DNA of 64,000 nt from Flavobacteriales bacterium (GTDB lineage Bacteria > Bacteroidota > Bacteroidia > Flavobacteriales > JABDKJ01). The stretch's first letter is position 1, and each line of letters opens with the position of its first letter. Position numbers and translations under genes: made by a program. The notes beneath the pieces were generated by a model. It was given only the letters and a program-made list of their open reading frames with translations, was not told the origin of the DNA and searched no databases. The stretch spans positions 1-64,000 of the forward strand of contig JABDKJ010000013.1 of NCBI GenBank assembly GCA_013002285.1, read 5' to 3'. Shown here piece by piece: positions 9,562 through 19,100 of this stretch.

Positions 9562-10349
9562 CCATTGATCTAAATATCACACTTGTACAGAAAGACCTTG
9601 TATGGGAAAATCCTGAAGCGAACAGGTCTCAAATTGACCGGTTAATAGACGCTGTTGATAATACAGATCTGGTCATTTTGCCCGAAATGTTTACAACTGG
9701 ATTTACGATGAATTCAGAAAAATTGTCTGAGACAATGGAAGGCCCGACTGTAACATGGATGAAAAATAAAGCATTGGAAACCGGGGCTGCGATCTGCGGC
9801 TCTTTGATCATTAATGACGATGCCTATTATAACAGAATGGTCTTTGCAAAACCCGATGGAACACTTGAACATTACGACAAAAGGCACCTGTTCAGAATGG
9901 CTGGAGAAACAGAATATTTTTCGGCAGGTAAGAAAAGAAAGATCCTTCGATATAAAGGTTGGAATATTGCTCTTCAAGTATGTTACGACTTGAGATTTCC
10001 CGTATTCAGCAGAAATGCTTTCCACAAAGGCAATTGGGAGTACGATCTATTGATCTATGTTGCAAATTGGCCAAGTCCAAGGGCAAGCGCATGGCAGACT
10101 TTAACGAAAGCTCGAGCACACGAAAACCAATGCTATGTGGCTGCGGTTAATCGAGTCGGAAAGGACGGCTCTGGGCTTACTTATGATGGTAATTCTTCTG
10201 TGGTCTCTGCAAAGGGCGAACATCTCTTAACCTTTAATAAAGGAGAAGAAAATATTAAAAGCGTATCGGTGTCATTTACAGACCTTCTGGCATTCAGAAA
10301 GAAGTTTCCAATTGGGGAGGATACGGATGATTTTATCATTCAAATTTAA
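9558..10349 (+). CDS. Nitrilase-superfamily omega-amidase (YafV/NIT2-like)
   Basis: C-N hydrolase of 263 residues. The Glu-Lys-Cys triad is visible: E43 in LPEMFTTGF, K108 in YDKRHLF and C142 in VCYDLRFP. YafV and NIT2 hydrolyse alpha-ketoglutaramate and alpha-ketosuccinamate. Its ATG overlaps the stop of the upstream aminotransferase (ATGA), so translation is coupled. Glutamine-dependent transamination makes alpha-ketoglutaramate, which this enzyme would convert to 2-oxoglutarate, pulling the reaction (for example methionine salvage) forward. Its 3' end overlaps the convergent lipoprotein gene by 14 bases. Confidence 0.86.
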   Translation: MTIDLNITLVQKDLVWENPEANRSQIDRLIDAVDNTDLVILPEMFTTGFTMNSEKLSETMEGPTVTWMKNKALETGAAICGSLIINDDAYYNRMVFAKPDGTLEHYDKRHLFRMAGETEYFSAGKKRKILRYKGWNIALQVCYDLRFPVFSRNAFHKGNWEYDLLIYVANWPSPRASAWQTLTKARAHENQCYVAAVNRVGKDGSGLTYDGNSSVVSAKGEHLLTFNKGEENIKSVSVSFTDLLAFRKKFPIGEDTDDFIIQI

Positions 10350-11910
10350 GATCCCATTTCTGTTCCAATAACCAATTTGGCCTAAGTTGAATAGGGGTAT
10401 CAAACAACATTAGTTGTTCGGGTTGTCGTTTTTCAAAATAGTTTCCCGTGTCCCACACCCCATTTCCATTTTCATCATTATATATCCTGAGTTGATATTC
10501 GCCTGACACGATCCAATCCCAAACAAAAAGTGTACTATCAGAAAAACTCTCTCGTCTTTCCACGCGCGCTCCTTCGAACAATTCTATTATGTAGTTGGCT
10601 GGTTCACCACATGAAACAGTTAAAGTAAGTTCGCTATGGTCTTCTTTTCCCAAAACCTTGACCCTGAATACCGTAGTGTCATTTTTTTGCGAATAAATGT
10701 CTTGAATAGCCCCAGGATATATGACCAGATTAACATTTCTTCCTTGTTCCCAATCAGTCGACAGACCAAAACTAAGTGCAGAAACTTTCTCCGTTGCGAA
10801 AGAGCTCGAAATAGTATCAAACCTCAATAGCATGTTGGACGTGTCTATTCTTGAAATTGGGGAGTTGATGCTCAGCTCGAGGTCCTTTTTAGGGCTTTGC
10901 TCTAAAATAAACTTATTGGAAAAAGCCAATTCAGGCACTTCCATTTTTTCTCCCTCATCAAATGATCCGAGTGACAAAGTATCTGACCATTCACCATCGG
11001 TCAAGATCAACTCTGGGTCTTCGAGGTCTCTCAAATTTTGGAACCAACAATTCACCGAATCTGTGCTATTTCCACCTAAAACGATCAATGAATCATATAC
11101 AAAGCCCAGGCCTGTTATCGAAAGATCAAGAGGTGCTTTGTTCAGCACAAACTCCACCTTTCCATGACTCTGGCTTTCATACCTTTTTACAAATTGCTTG
11201 CTCGGAACGTGTTCAAATGAAGAGAGCTGATAAAAGGTGGTGTCCTCTGCTGAAACAATGACATCTTTTTCAAAAAATGCCATAGATTCAACTTCAGACC
11301 ACTTGTAGTTCTTATCAATGTCTTTTAAAGCATAAAGCCTATATATTCCCTCTCTTAGGTTTTTAAGTTCAAAGTTTCCACGCTCGTCCGTCCGACTATA
11401 ATACTGAGGCCTGTCATTAACAATTGCAGAATCTTCAAGAGACCGGTGAAGGAGCACTCCACAATCCATTGGTGCTCGAGAATAGGCATTGAAGACACTG
11501 CCTCGAATGAAAAGGGAGTCTAAAAAAGGACCTGTCGAAAAAACAACAGTATTACTATCCAATGGGTTTCCTTCATTTACATCCACTATTCCCTCTCCAA
11601 GGTTGAATGTATATGTCGTAGTCTCTTCCAAAACCTCATCCAATTGAATTATTACTGACTTTCCCTTAACGCTTATCTCTGGTCTCTTCAACAAAGGTGG
11701 AGAAACAAGCAATTGTTCTTGAATGTCTTTTAAGGTTACATACTCATCAAATTCAAGGAGAATTTTATTGCCCGAGAAATTGGTTGAATAGTTAGGCGGA
11801 ACCATCATTTTAATGACTGGCGGCAATAAGTCTTTATCGCCCCCTTGTGGGGATCTGATCTGTGCGCAAGAAGCCAGAACCATCAGCAATATACATCCTA
11901 ATACTCTCAG
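10336..11910 (-). CDS. Ig-like (Big_5) domain lipoprotein of Bacteroidota
   Basis: Predicted lipoprotein, about 524 residues. After the lipobox LASC the sequence continues AQIRSPQGGDKD..LPPVI, the typical opening of a Bacteroidota Ig-like family: a Big_5-like domain (LLEFDEYVTLKDIQ, TYTFNLGEGIVD), then a carboxypeptidase-regulatory-like segment (YSRTDERGNFELKNLREGIYRLYAL) and beta-rich repeats. The first TTG (11889) would give only MLMVLASC, without positive charge. A CTG at 11908-11910 overlaps the upstream stop (CTGA) and would give MRVLGCILLMVLASC, a proper type II signal peptide; I take this start. Function is unknown; probably an envelope or adhesion component. Confidence 0.75.
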   Translation of the reverse strand: MRVLGCILLMVLASCAQIRSPQGGDKDLLPPVIKMMVPPNYSTNFSGNKILLEFDEYVTLKDIQEQLLVSPPLLKRPEISVKGKSVIIQLDEVLEETTTYTFNLGEGIVDVNEGNPLDSNTVVFSTGPFLDSLFIRGSVFNAYSRAPMDCGVLLHRSLEDSAIVNDRPQYYSRTDERGNFELKNLREGIYRLYALKDIDKNYKWSEVESMAFFEKDVIVSAEDTTFYQLSSFEHVPSKQFVKRYESQSHGKVEFVLNKAPLDLSITGLGFVYDSLIVLGGNSTDSVNCWFQNLRDLEDPELILTDGEWSDTLSLGSFDEGEKMEVPELAFSNKFILEQSPKKDLELSINSPISRIDTSNMLLRFDTISSSFATEKVSALSFGLSTDWEQGRNVNLVIYPGAIQDIYSQKNDTTVFRVKVLGKEDHSELTLTVSCGEPANYIIELFEGARVERRESFSDSTLFVWDWIVSGEYQLRIYNDENGNGVWDTGNYFEKRQPEQLMLFDTPIQLRPNWLLEQKWDLKFE

Positions 11911-12359
11911 GTCAAAGATGATATGAGTTCACACAACTTCTCTAAGTATTTCTTGTCAAGCTCATCAAAATGAGCCTCTTTATCGCTGTCTACATCTAGG
12001 ACCATGATCACCTCATTATCCTTCAGCACAGGTATAACGATCTCTGAAAGGCTTTCTGGGCTACACGCAATATGCCCGGGAAAATCATGGACATTTTCTA
12101 CTAAGACCGTCTCCTTCATTTTCCAAGATGTTCCACAGACACCTTTTCCATAAGCTATCCTTGTGCAAGCAACCGGTCCTTGGAATGGGCCCAACACCAA
12201 TTCATCTCCATCAACAAAATAAAACCCAACCCACCACCAATTGAATGTGGTCTTTAGGACGGAGCAGATATTAGCCAAGTTTGCGGTCTGGTTTTTCTCA
12301 GCCTCTATTAGGCTATGTATCTGCTTAAGGCTTACAGAATATTTTTCTTCTTTATTCAC
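11907..12359 (-). CDS. msrC: GAF-domain free methionine-(R)-sulfoxide reductase
   Basis: 150-residue single GAF domain that reduces free L-methionine-(R)-sulfoxide, normally using thioredoxin. The three family cysteines are C65 (GPVACTRI), C75 (GKGVCGTSW) and C99 (GHIACSPES), with exactly the spacing of C84/C94/C118 in the E. coli enzyme. NWWWVGFYFV and SEIVIPVLKDNEVI are also typical. The start is GTG, sharing its first base with the last base of the comF stop, and its stop overlaps the next gene's putative CTG. Together with the methionine-type transaminase at 8416 it hints at methionine recovery, though the genes are not one operon. Confidence 0.92.
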   Translation of the reverse strand: MNKEEKYSVSLKQIHSLIEAEKNQTANLANICSVLKTTFNWWWVGFYFVDGDELVLGPFQGPVACTRIAYGKGVCGTSWKMKETVLVENVHDFPGHIACSPESLSEIVIPVLKDNEVIMVLDVDSDKEAHFDELDKKYLEKLCELISSLT

Positions 12360-13057
12360 TAGGCGTATGCGACAGAAGCCACGTAGATCTCGGCTCCCTC
12401 GACTTTGTTCAGTGCATTAACACATGCTTCAATAGTTGCTCCTGTTGTAATAACATCATCTACCAGTAAAATATTTCGTCCGTTAAGGTGGCCATCGCCA
12501 TAAGCTTCGAAAATGTTCTCGGTATTCTTAAACCTTCCATATTTGCTTTTTCCTGTTTGAGAGATATTGTAAACATTTCTTCTAATGTGCCTTACTGACC
12601 ATTCGATCTCCATAGCTTCTGCGACTCCTTTTGCAATAAAGTCGCATTGGTTATATCCTCTCTTTCTTTTTTTGATCTTGTGCAAAGGAACCGGTAGAAC
12701 AAGATCAACATCTTTAAATCGAGCACTGTTCTTCAATTCATATCCCAATTCTTTTCCAAGTTCTTCACCAACTAAAGTGTTCTGCTTGTATTTCAATTCA
12801 TAAATGGCTTTTTGGAGCAGTCCATCTTTAATGAATTGTGCATGAGCGCTGGCAGCTTTAACCTTGATCTTTCCCCAAAATCTCTTTTCAACCTCATTAT
12901 TCTTATCGTCATGGAATTTCGGCCTTTTGTAATTGTATTTACAGGATAGGCAGATCGCCTTTTCAGAAGAATTCAAGCTGTTTGCGCAAGAGGCACAGAT
13001 CCTTGGATAGAACAGATGGAACAGGTCTAATGAATATGTTTTGAGTATCTCTAACAT
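12359..13057 (-). CDS. comF: ComF family phosphoribosyltransferase-like protein
   Basis: About 232 residues. An N-terminal double-CxxC zinc motif (CASC and CLSC, within the first 40 residues) is followed by a type I phosphoribosyltransferase fold with LPVPLHKIKKRKRGYNQ and the PRPP loop ILLVDDVITTGATI. ComF proteins are linked to DNA uptake and recombination of single-stranded DNA in transformable bacteria, but their biochemistry is poorly defined. GTG 13060 and ATG 13057 are adjacent possible starts; the ATG is preferred. The stop touches the GTG of the msrC gene. Confidence 0.9.
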   Translation of the reverse strand: MLEILKTYSLDLFHLFYPRICASCANSLNSSEKAICLSCKYNYKRPKFHDDKNNEVEKRFWGKIKVKAASAHAQFIKDGLLQKAIYELKYKQNTLVGEELGKELGYELKNSARFKDVDLVLPVPLHKIKKRKRGYNQCDFIAKGVAEAMEIEWSVRHIRRNVYNISQTGKSKYGRFKNTENIFEAYGDGHLNGRNILLVDDVITTGATIEACVNALNKVEGAEIYVASVAYA

Positions 13058-13112
13058 CACAGGGTGTCAAATATATGAAAAGGCAAGTAGGAAAATGGTC
13101 GTGGTTAATGGC

Positions 13113-13149
13113 AAAAAAAAGTCCCGTCCACTATTGGCGAACAGGACCT
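13113..13149 (-). terminator. Rho-independent terminator downstream of tRNA-Cys
   Basis: On the minus strand GTCCTG and CGGGAC pair (one G-T), with an inner CCA/TGG pairing in the loop, and the stem runs directly into eight T residues. It lies about 20 bases 3' of tRNA-Cys and before comF. Confidence 0.7.
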
Positions 13150-13168
13150 TATAGGTTATATAAGTTGA

Positions 13169-13238
13169 GGTTCGGAGCGGATTCGAACCGCTGTACAAGG
13201 TTTTGCAGACCTCTGCCTAGCCACTCGGCCACCGAACC
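13169..13238 (-). tRNA. tRNA-Cys (anticodon GCA)
   Basis: The minus strand folds as a tRNA: acceptor GGTTCGG/CCGAACC, anticodon arm GGTCTGCAAAACC with GCA, and T arm GCGGTTCGAATCCGC. The discriminator is U, the main CysRS identity base. The 3' CCA is not encoded. A terminator follows at 13113-13149. Confidence 0.93.
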
Positions 13239-13292
13239 TTTTTCTTAAAGGGAAGCAAAAATAACAATTTCATACCTCTACGCAACTTTTAC

Positions 13293-13643
13293 TCAAGCGG
13301 TTACAGTAATGCTCACTTCTTCCACCTCTCCTCCAATTGGTGGTTGGGGTTTGCGAACAGTTACACTCAAGCTTTCAATGCTTGTCCAATTATCTTTTAT
13401 TTTCTGAGCGATGCGATTGCCTACGCTTTCGATCAACTTAGACCGTACAGCCATTTCACTTTTGACAATGTCATAAATATCAGAATAATCGATCGTTTCA
13501 GAAAGACTGTCATTTTCAGATGCCTTTGATAAGTCTGTGTTTACCAATACGTCAACTATGTAATCCTGCCCGATCTTGGCTTCTTCTTCTAAACAGCCAT
13601 GGTAGGCATAGAGTCTTATATTCTTTAGTTCAATAACTCCCAT
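13293..13643 (-). CDS. folB: Dihydroneopterin aldolase
   Basis: Tetrahydrofolate pathway enzyme that cleaves 7,8-dihydroneopterin to 6-hydroxymethyl-dihydropterin and glycolaldehyde. It is 116 residues with the family landmarks YAYHGCLEEEAKIGQ (binding glutamate about E21), ETIDYSDIYDIV, LIESVGNRIAQKI and the catalytic lysine K98 in VRKPQPPIGG. It begins with ATG immediately after the gltX stop (no spacer), so it is co-transcribed with and probably coupled to gltX. Confidence 0.94.
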   Translation of the reverse strand: MGVIELKNIRLYAYHGCLEEEAKIGQDYIVDVLVNTDLSKASENDSLSETIDYSDIYDIVKSEMAVRSKLIESVGNRIAQKIKDNWTSIESLSVTVRKPQPPIGGEVEEVSITVTA

Positions 13644-15149
13644 TTATGAAAGTTTCGAAATGCCCTTTTCCGTCCTTGCCAAGCATTCTTCTTTACCCAG
13701 TATTTCCATTATGTGATAAAGAGAAGGTCCTGAACCAATACCCGTTAATACAAGCCTTAGGTTTGGCATCAATGCTCCCATGCCTAGCTCGTTCTTCTCC
13801 AGGAATGCCTTAAAGTCTATCTCTATTTGCTCAGCATTAAATTTCTCGGCTGACCTAACAGAATTTGAATAATCCTTAAGGATCTGAGCAGTGTTTTCTT
13901 TCCATTTTTTACGATGGGTCTTTTCATCGAATTTTTCTGGCCTGTGAAATAACAAATCCACCTCAGACATATCTCTAACAAAGTTCGCGCGCTCTTTCAT
14001 AAGCTCAACTATCTTTAAGCTTAAGTTTTTGTCTGCTTCGAAGCCCTTTTCATTCAAAAAAGGTAATAATAGGTCAGCAAGCTCGTCATTGTTTTTTTGC
14101 CTTAAATACTCTTGGTTGAACCACTTGGATTTTTCAGGGTCGAAACGTGCGCCAGATCTATTAATGCGTTCCAAGGAAAAATGCTTTGTAAGCTCTTCTA
14201 GGGAAAAGATCTCTTGTTCTGTTCCTGGGTTCCATCCTAATAGTGCAAGCATGTTTACAACCGCCTCAGGAAAATAACCGCTCTCTTTGTACCCAATGAT
14301 CTCTTCACCACTCATTGGGTCATTCCAATTCAATGGGAATACTGGAAAACCTCCCTTCTCACCGTCTCTTTTACTTAGCTTGCCCTTGCCTTCCGGTTTA
14401 AGGATCAATGGCAGATGCACCCAATTTGGGGCCTCCCAACCAAAGCTTTCATAAAGCAATACATGAAGTGCTGCAGATGACAACCACTCCTCTCCTCTAA
14501 TAACATGAGTTATTTTCATGTGGTGGTCATCAATGACGTTTGCCAAATGATAGGTCGGCAAACCATCCTGCTTCATCAATACTTTATCATCAATTTCCTT
14601 TGAATTGAATACAACCTTTCCTCTGATCACATCATCCACCACAACTTCTCTTTCCGTGGGTATTTTAATTCGCACAACATAAGGCTCTCTTTTTTCGAGC
14701 AGAGCTTTTGTCTCTTCTTCAGGCAAAGAGACGGAATTCCTCATGCCTTTTCTCTGAGAAGCATTATAGGTCCAGTTTGGGTCTTTCTCCCTTTGAGCGT
14801 TCAATTCTTCTGGTGTGTCAAAAGCGTAATATGCGTGCCCAGAAGCAAGAAGCTTTTCAATGTGTTCTAGATAAAGCGCAGATCTTTCACTTTGCTTGTA
14901 AGGACCATAGTCTCCACCTATTCCCGGCCCTTCGTCTGGCCATAAACCCAACCACTCTAATGACTTGACAATATATTCTTCTGCTCCATCAACATATCTT
15001 TTTTGGTCAGTGTCCTCTATTCGCAACAGAAACTGTCCTCCCATTTTTTTTGCGAATAAGTAATTGTACAGTGCTGTCCTCACTCCACCAATATGCAATG
15101 GGCCCGTAGGACTAGGTGCAAATCTTACTCTTACCGGATCGTTTGGCAT
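13644..15149 (-). CDS. gltX: Glutamyl-tRNA synthetase
   Basis: Class I aminoacyl-tRNA synthetase of 501 residues that charges tRNA-Glu. The HIGH-type motif is APSPTGPLHIGGVRTALYNY (residues 11-30) and the KMSKS-type loop is KLSKR (257-261). LRIEDTDQKRY and HVIRGEEWLSSAALHVLLYE are also characteristic. A C-terminal helical anticodon-binding region completes it. Start ATG. It is divergent from the methyltransferase gene at 15193, with only 43 bases between starts. Confidence 0.96.
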   Translation of the reverse strand: MPNDPVRVRFAPSPTGPLHIGGVRTALYNYLFAKKMGGQFLLRIEDTDQKRYVDGAEEYIVKSLEWLGLWPDEGPGIGGDYGPYKQSERSALYLEHIEKLLASGHAYYAFDTPEELNAQREKDPNWTYNASQRKGMRNSVSLPEEETKALLEKREPYVVRIKIPTEREVVVDDVIRGKVVFNSKEIDDKVLMKQDGLPTYHLANVIDDHHMKITHVIRGEEWLSSAALHVLLYESFGWEAPNWVHLPLILKPEGKGKLSKRDGEKGGFPVFPLNWNDPMSGEEIIGYKESGYFPEAVVNMLALLGWNPGTEQEIFSLEELTKHFSLERINRSGARFDPEKSKWFNQEYLRQKNNDELADLLLPFLNEKGFEADKNLSLKIVELMKERANFVRDMSEVDLLFHRPEKFDEKTHRKKWKENTAQILKDYSNSVRSAEKFNAEQIEIDFKAFLEKNELGMGALMPNLRLVLTGIGSGPSLYHIMEILGKEECLARTEKGISKLS

Positions 15150-15192
15150 TCAAAAAAATTTTGGCAAATGTAGTCATATACAAGGCATATAT

Positions 15193-16050
15193 TTGAGCCG
15201 AGTGAAAAGAAGCCCAAAAAACTGGATAGAGTATGAATTGATCGATCATGGCAAAAAAAGGAAGCTAGAACGGTTTGGAGAATATATTCTCATTAGACCC
15301 GAACCAAGTGCTCTAGGGGCCCCTTTTCTAAATGAGGGCAAGTGGAACGAACTTGCACATGTAGAGTTCTTCCAGGAAACTCCAAATTCCGGCTATTGGA
15401 AAAAACTGAAGGAAATGCCAGGTGAGTGGCAATTGTCATATTCTTTGAGCGAACATAAAGTCATGCTGAATTTACGTCTAACAAAATTCAAACATATAGG
15501 CGTGTTTCCTGAACAAGCTGTGAACTGGGAGAAGATCTATACGTCCATAAACAAAGGTCAGCGATTTCTTAATCTCTTTGCATACACAGGTGCAGCATCT
15601 CTCGCAGCTAAATGCAAGGGCGCGGATACTTATCATGTAGAAAGTGTAAAACAAGTTATTTCATGGGCAAAGGAAAATATGGGGAGTTCCCAGCTTTCTG
15701 ACATAAGATGGGTACTTGAAGACGCTTTGAAATTTACGGAAAGAGAAGTAAAGCGCAAAAATCAATACAACCTCATAATACTTGATCCACCTGCATTTGG
15801 AAGGGGCCCGAAAGGAGAAGTTTGGAAATTGGAAACAGGCTTGGACAAGATCATTTCGAACTGTGCTCATTTGTTGAGTAAAAAAGGTACGCTGATCCTA
15901 AATGTATATTCGCCTTCTATTTCAGAAGAACAGGTAATGGATATTTGCCAAAGGCATTTCTTAAATAAACGCTTTGAATTCGGCCATTTAATACTAAAGA
16001 ACGGCTACGACAAAGAACTGTTTATGGGAATCTATGTTTGGGTCAATTAA
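15193..16050 (+). CDS. Class I SAM-dependent methyltransferase, RlmI/RlmK-like
   Basis: About 285 residues. Near the N-terminus IEYELIDHGKKRKLERFG..ILIRPEP is typical of this family. The Rossmann core follows: FLNLFAYTGAASLAA (SAM motif I), YHVESVKQVISWAKENM, the catalytic-site LIILDPPAFGRGPKGEVW and GTLILNVYS. The LDPPAFG loop resembles RlmI/RlmK 23S rRNA cytosine/guanine methyltransferases, but the PUA domain of RlmI is lacking, so the target base is uncertain. The open frame extends back over gltX; I take TTG 15193, which has AAGG seven bases upstream. GTG 15202 is an alternative. Confidence 0.78.
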   Translation: MSRVKRSPKNWIEYELIDHGKKRKLERFGEYILIRPEPSALGAPFLNEGKWNELAHVEFFQETPNSGYWKKLKEMPGEWQLSYSLSEHKVMLNLRLTKFKHIGVFPEQAVNWEKIYTSINKGQRFLNLFAYTGAASLAAKCKGADTYHVESVKQVISWAKENMGSSQLSDIRWVLEDALKFTEREVKRKNQYNLIILDPPAFGRGPKGEVWKLETGLDKIISNCAHLLSKKGTLILNVYSPSISEEQVMDICQRHFLNKRFEFGHLILKNGYDKELFMGIYVWVN

Positions 16051-16169
16051 CCTATGATATGTTCTTTGTTCACCACTTTTAGTGGCTCTATTGCATAAAC
16101 CCTTATTATTGGTGAACTTTAGGGTATAATTTTTGTACCATTTAATATCAAATTTTCGTTTCACGTAAT

Positions 16170-19100
16170 ATGACCATTGATAATAACTACAATAAGCTAA
16201 TTGAGCGTTTAGACGCTTTTATTCGCAAGTATTACAAAAACCAGATCATTCGTGGCTTGCTATATACCTTAGCCTTGGTTCTTGGTTTTTATTTGATCGT
16301 TACTATCCTGGTCCATTTCAACCAATTAGGGACTGTGGTCAGAACTGTTCTATTCTATAGCCTTCTAGCTGGAAGTGCCTATGTCTTGACACGATTCGTT
16401 TTTATTCCTCTTGCAAAACTATTTAAACTTGGGAATACCATTTCATATGAGCAGGCTTCTAAGATAATCGGAGACCATTTTGGAAATGTAGAAGACCGAT
16501 TGATAAATACTCTACAATTAAAAAAACTTGGCTCTAAAACCAGTGGTGATCTTTCATTGATAAACGCAAGTATCGACCAAAAAATAGGTGAATTGAAGCC
16601 TGTGCCATTCGCGAATGCCATAGACCTAGGTGAAAATAGAAAATATGTAAAATACGCTTTACCCCCTGTTCTCCTATTTATTATTCTCCTTTTTGCAGCT
16701 CCAAGTATTTTAAAAGATGGGACAAAGAAGCTCGTGAAACATGGTCAGCATTTTGAAAAAGAAGCTCCATTCAAGTTCATTATCCAAAATGACGAATTAA
16801 AGGTGCCGGAACGAGAAGATTTTCAATTAAAGCTGGTTTTAAAAGGAGATGTGTTTCCTGAAAATGTCTATGTGAACTACAACAACACTCGTTCGAAATT
16901 AACGAAAGAGAATAATGTAACCTTCAATTACAACTTTAAGAATGTTCAAGACGACATTCCTTTCTTTTTGTCAGGGGATGAATTCAATTCCGAGACATAC
17001 AATTTGGATGCACTCCCGAAACCGAGCCTACTAAATTTCATGATAGCGCTCGATTATCCAGCTTATACCGGGAAAAAGGACGAAACACTAAAGAACATAG
17101 GGAATCTGGTCGTTCCTTTTGGGACAAAAGCTAATTGGGAGTTTAATACACAAAATACTGAGGAGCTATTGGTGTTTTACAAAGACTCTATTTATGAGCC
17201 CCAGCAAAGCCACGACCAGAAATATTTATTTTCTGATAGGCTTTACCGCAGTGAGGCTTACGCTATTTCTACCAGCAATTCATTCATTGAAGACAGCGAC
17301 TCACTCGTCTATCAAATTAATGTAATTCCCGATCTGTATCCGGGCATCGAGTTAGAAGAGAAGCGAGATTCTACTTCAAACAAAAAGATCTATTTCTCAG
17401 GCTCAGTTGATGATGACTATGGGTTCTCAAAACTGGTTTTTAATTATAGGGTTGTTTCACCTGATCAGGAAGTGTCTGGTGGAGGAAACACGATATCACA
17501 GAACATCTCAATAAATAAACGTGCAAACAAAGATCAATTCTTTCATTTTTGGGACCTTGCAGAAGTCGCAGTAAGTCCAGGAGACAAAATAGAGTACTAT
17601 TTCGAGATCTGGGACAACGATGGGGTCTCTGGTCCTAAATCGAGTCGTTCAAAGACCGAAACATATAATGCTCCCTCTTTAGAAGAGATCGAAGACGAAC
17701 AGGAAAAGACAAATGACAAGATCAAAGAGGAACTAGAAAAGGGTGTTGAAGAAGCCAAGGAACTGCAAAAAGAGCTTGAAGAGTTGCGCAAGGAGCTATT
17801 AGAAAAGAAAGAGCTGAGCTGGCAGGAAAAAAAGAAGATCGAGAACTTGTTGGAGAAGCAAAAGGACCTTGAGAAGAAAATGGACAATGCCAAGCAGCTT
17901 AATGAAAAGAACAACAAGCAAAAACAAGAAAACGAGCAGTCTAGCGAGAACCTATTAGAAAAACAACAGCAACTCCAAGAATTGTTTGATCAAGTCATGA
18001 CGCCAGAAATGAAAGAGCTTTACCGCCAGATGGAAGAGCTTATGGAAAAGATGGATAAGGACGAGATCATGGAGCAGATCGAAAAAATGGAACTTTCCAA
18101 TGAAGACATCGAAGCTGAAATGGACAGAACCCTTGAGCTCTTTAAACAAATGGAGCTTGAACAAAAAGTTGAGGACATTACTGAAAAGCTTGAAGAGCTT
18201 GCTGAAAAACAAGAAGAACTCTCGAAGAAGACCAATGATAAAGAAGCAGATGCAGAAGAACTGAAAAAGGAACAAGAAGAACTTAATGAAGAATTTGAAA
18301 AGCTAAAGGAGGAGCTTGACGAAATGAACGAAATGAACGAGGAGCTAGAAGAACCTGAGGACCTTGGTGACACTGAAAAAATGGAGGAACTGATAGAAGA
18401 GGACATGGAGAATAGCTCTGAACAACTAGATAAGGGTCAGAAGAAAAAAGCATCCGACTCCCAAAAGGGCGCATCTGAGAAAATGCAAGAAATGGCAGAG
18501 CAATTGGCTGGCGCCATGGCCGCAGGTGCCGAGGAAGGGCAACAAGAAGATATGGAAGCGCTGCGAGCTTTGTTAGAGAATATTATAGAGTTGTCCTTCG
18601 ATCAGGAAGGAGTAATGAATGGTGTTGGCGGTGTGAAATCAACTGACCCAAAATATAACGAGTTCGCCCAGCGCCAACGAAAATTAAAAGATGATGCTCA
18701 GGTGGTAAAGGATTCGCTTAGAGCACTGGCTAAGAGAGTAGTGCAACTCGAGTCTGTAGTGAACAAAGAGATCAACTCTGTTAATTCCAACATGGAAAAA
18801 GCCATCAGCAATTTGTCAGACAGACTCACTCCGAAAGCAAATGAGCGCCAACAATATGTTATGACCTCTTTGAATAACCTTGCACTTATTCTGGACGATG
18901 TTCTGCAGCAAATGCAACAGCAGCAAGCTAGTGGTATGCCAGGCCAAGGTAACTGCCAAAAACCGGGTGGCTCTGGAAGTGGCAAAAGCTCCATGAAGAA
19001 AATGAGGCAGATGCAACAAGCGCTTTCTAAAAGGCTAGAGGAAATGAAAAAGAATGGTCAAAAACCAGGTAAAACCGGCAGTGGGCGCAACCGAATGAGT

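Noticed and set aside
16157..16172. Third parS-like site before the DUF4175 gene (CGTTTCACGTAATATG)
   Set aside because: Only the left half GTTTCACGT is kept (11 of 16 matches); the right arm is lost, so a ParB dimer site is not supported on its own.
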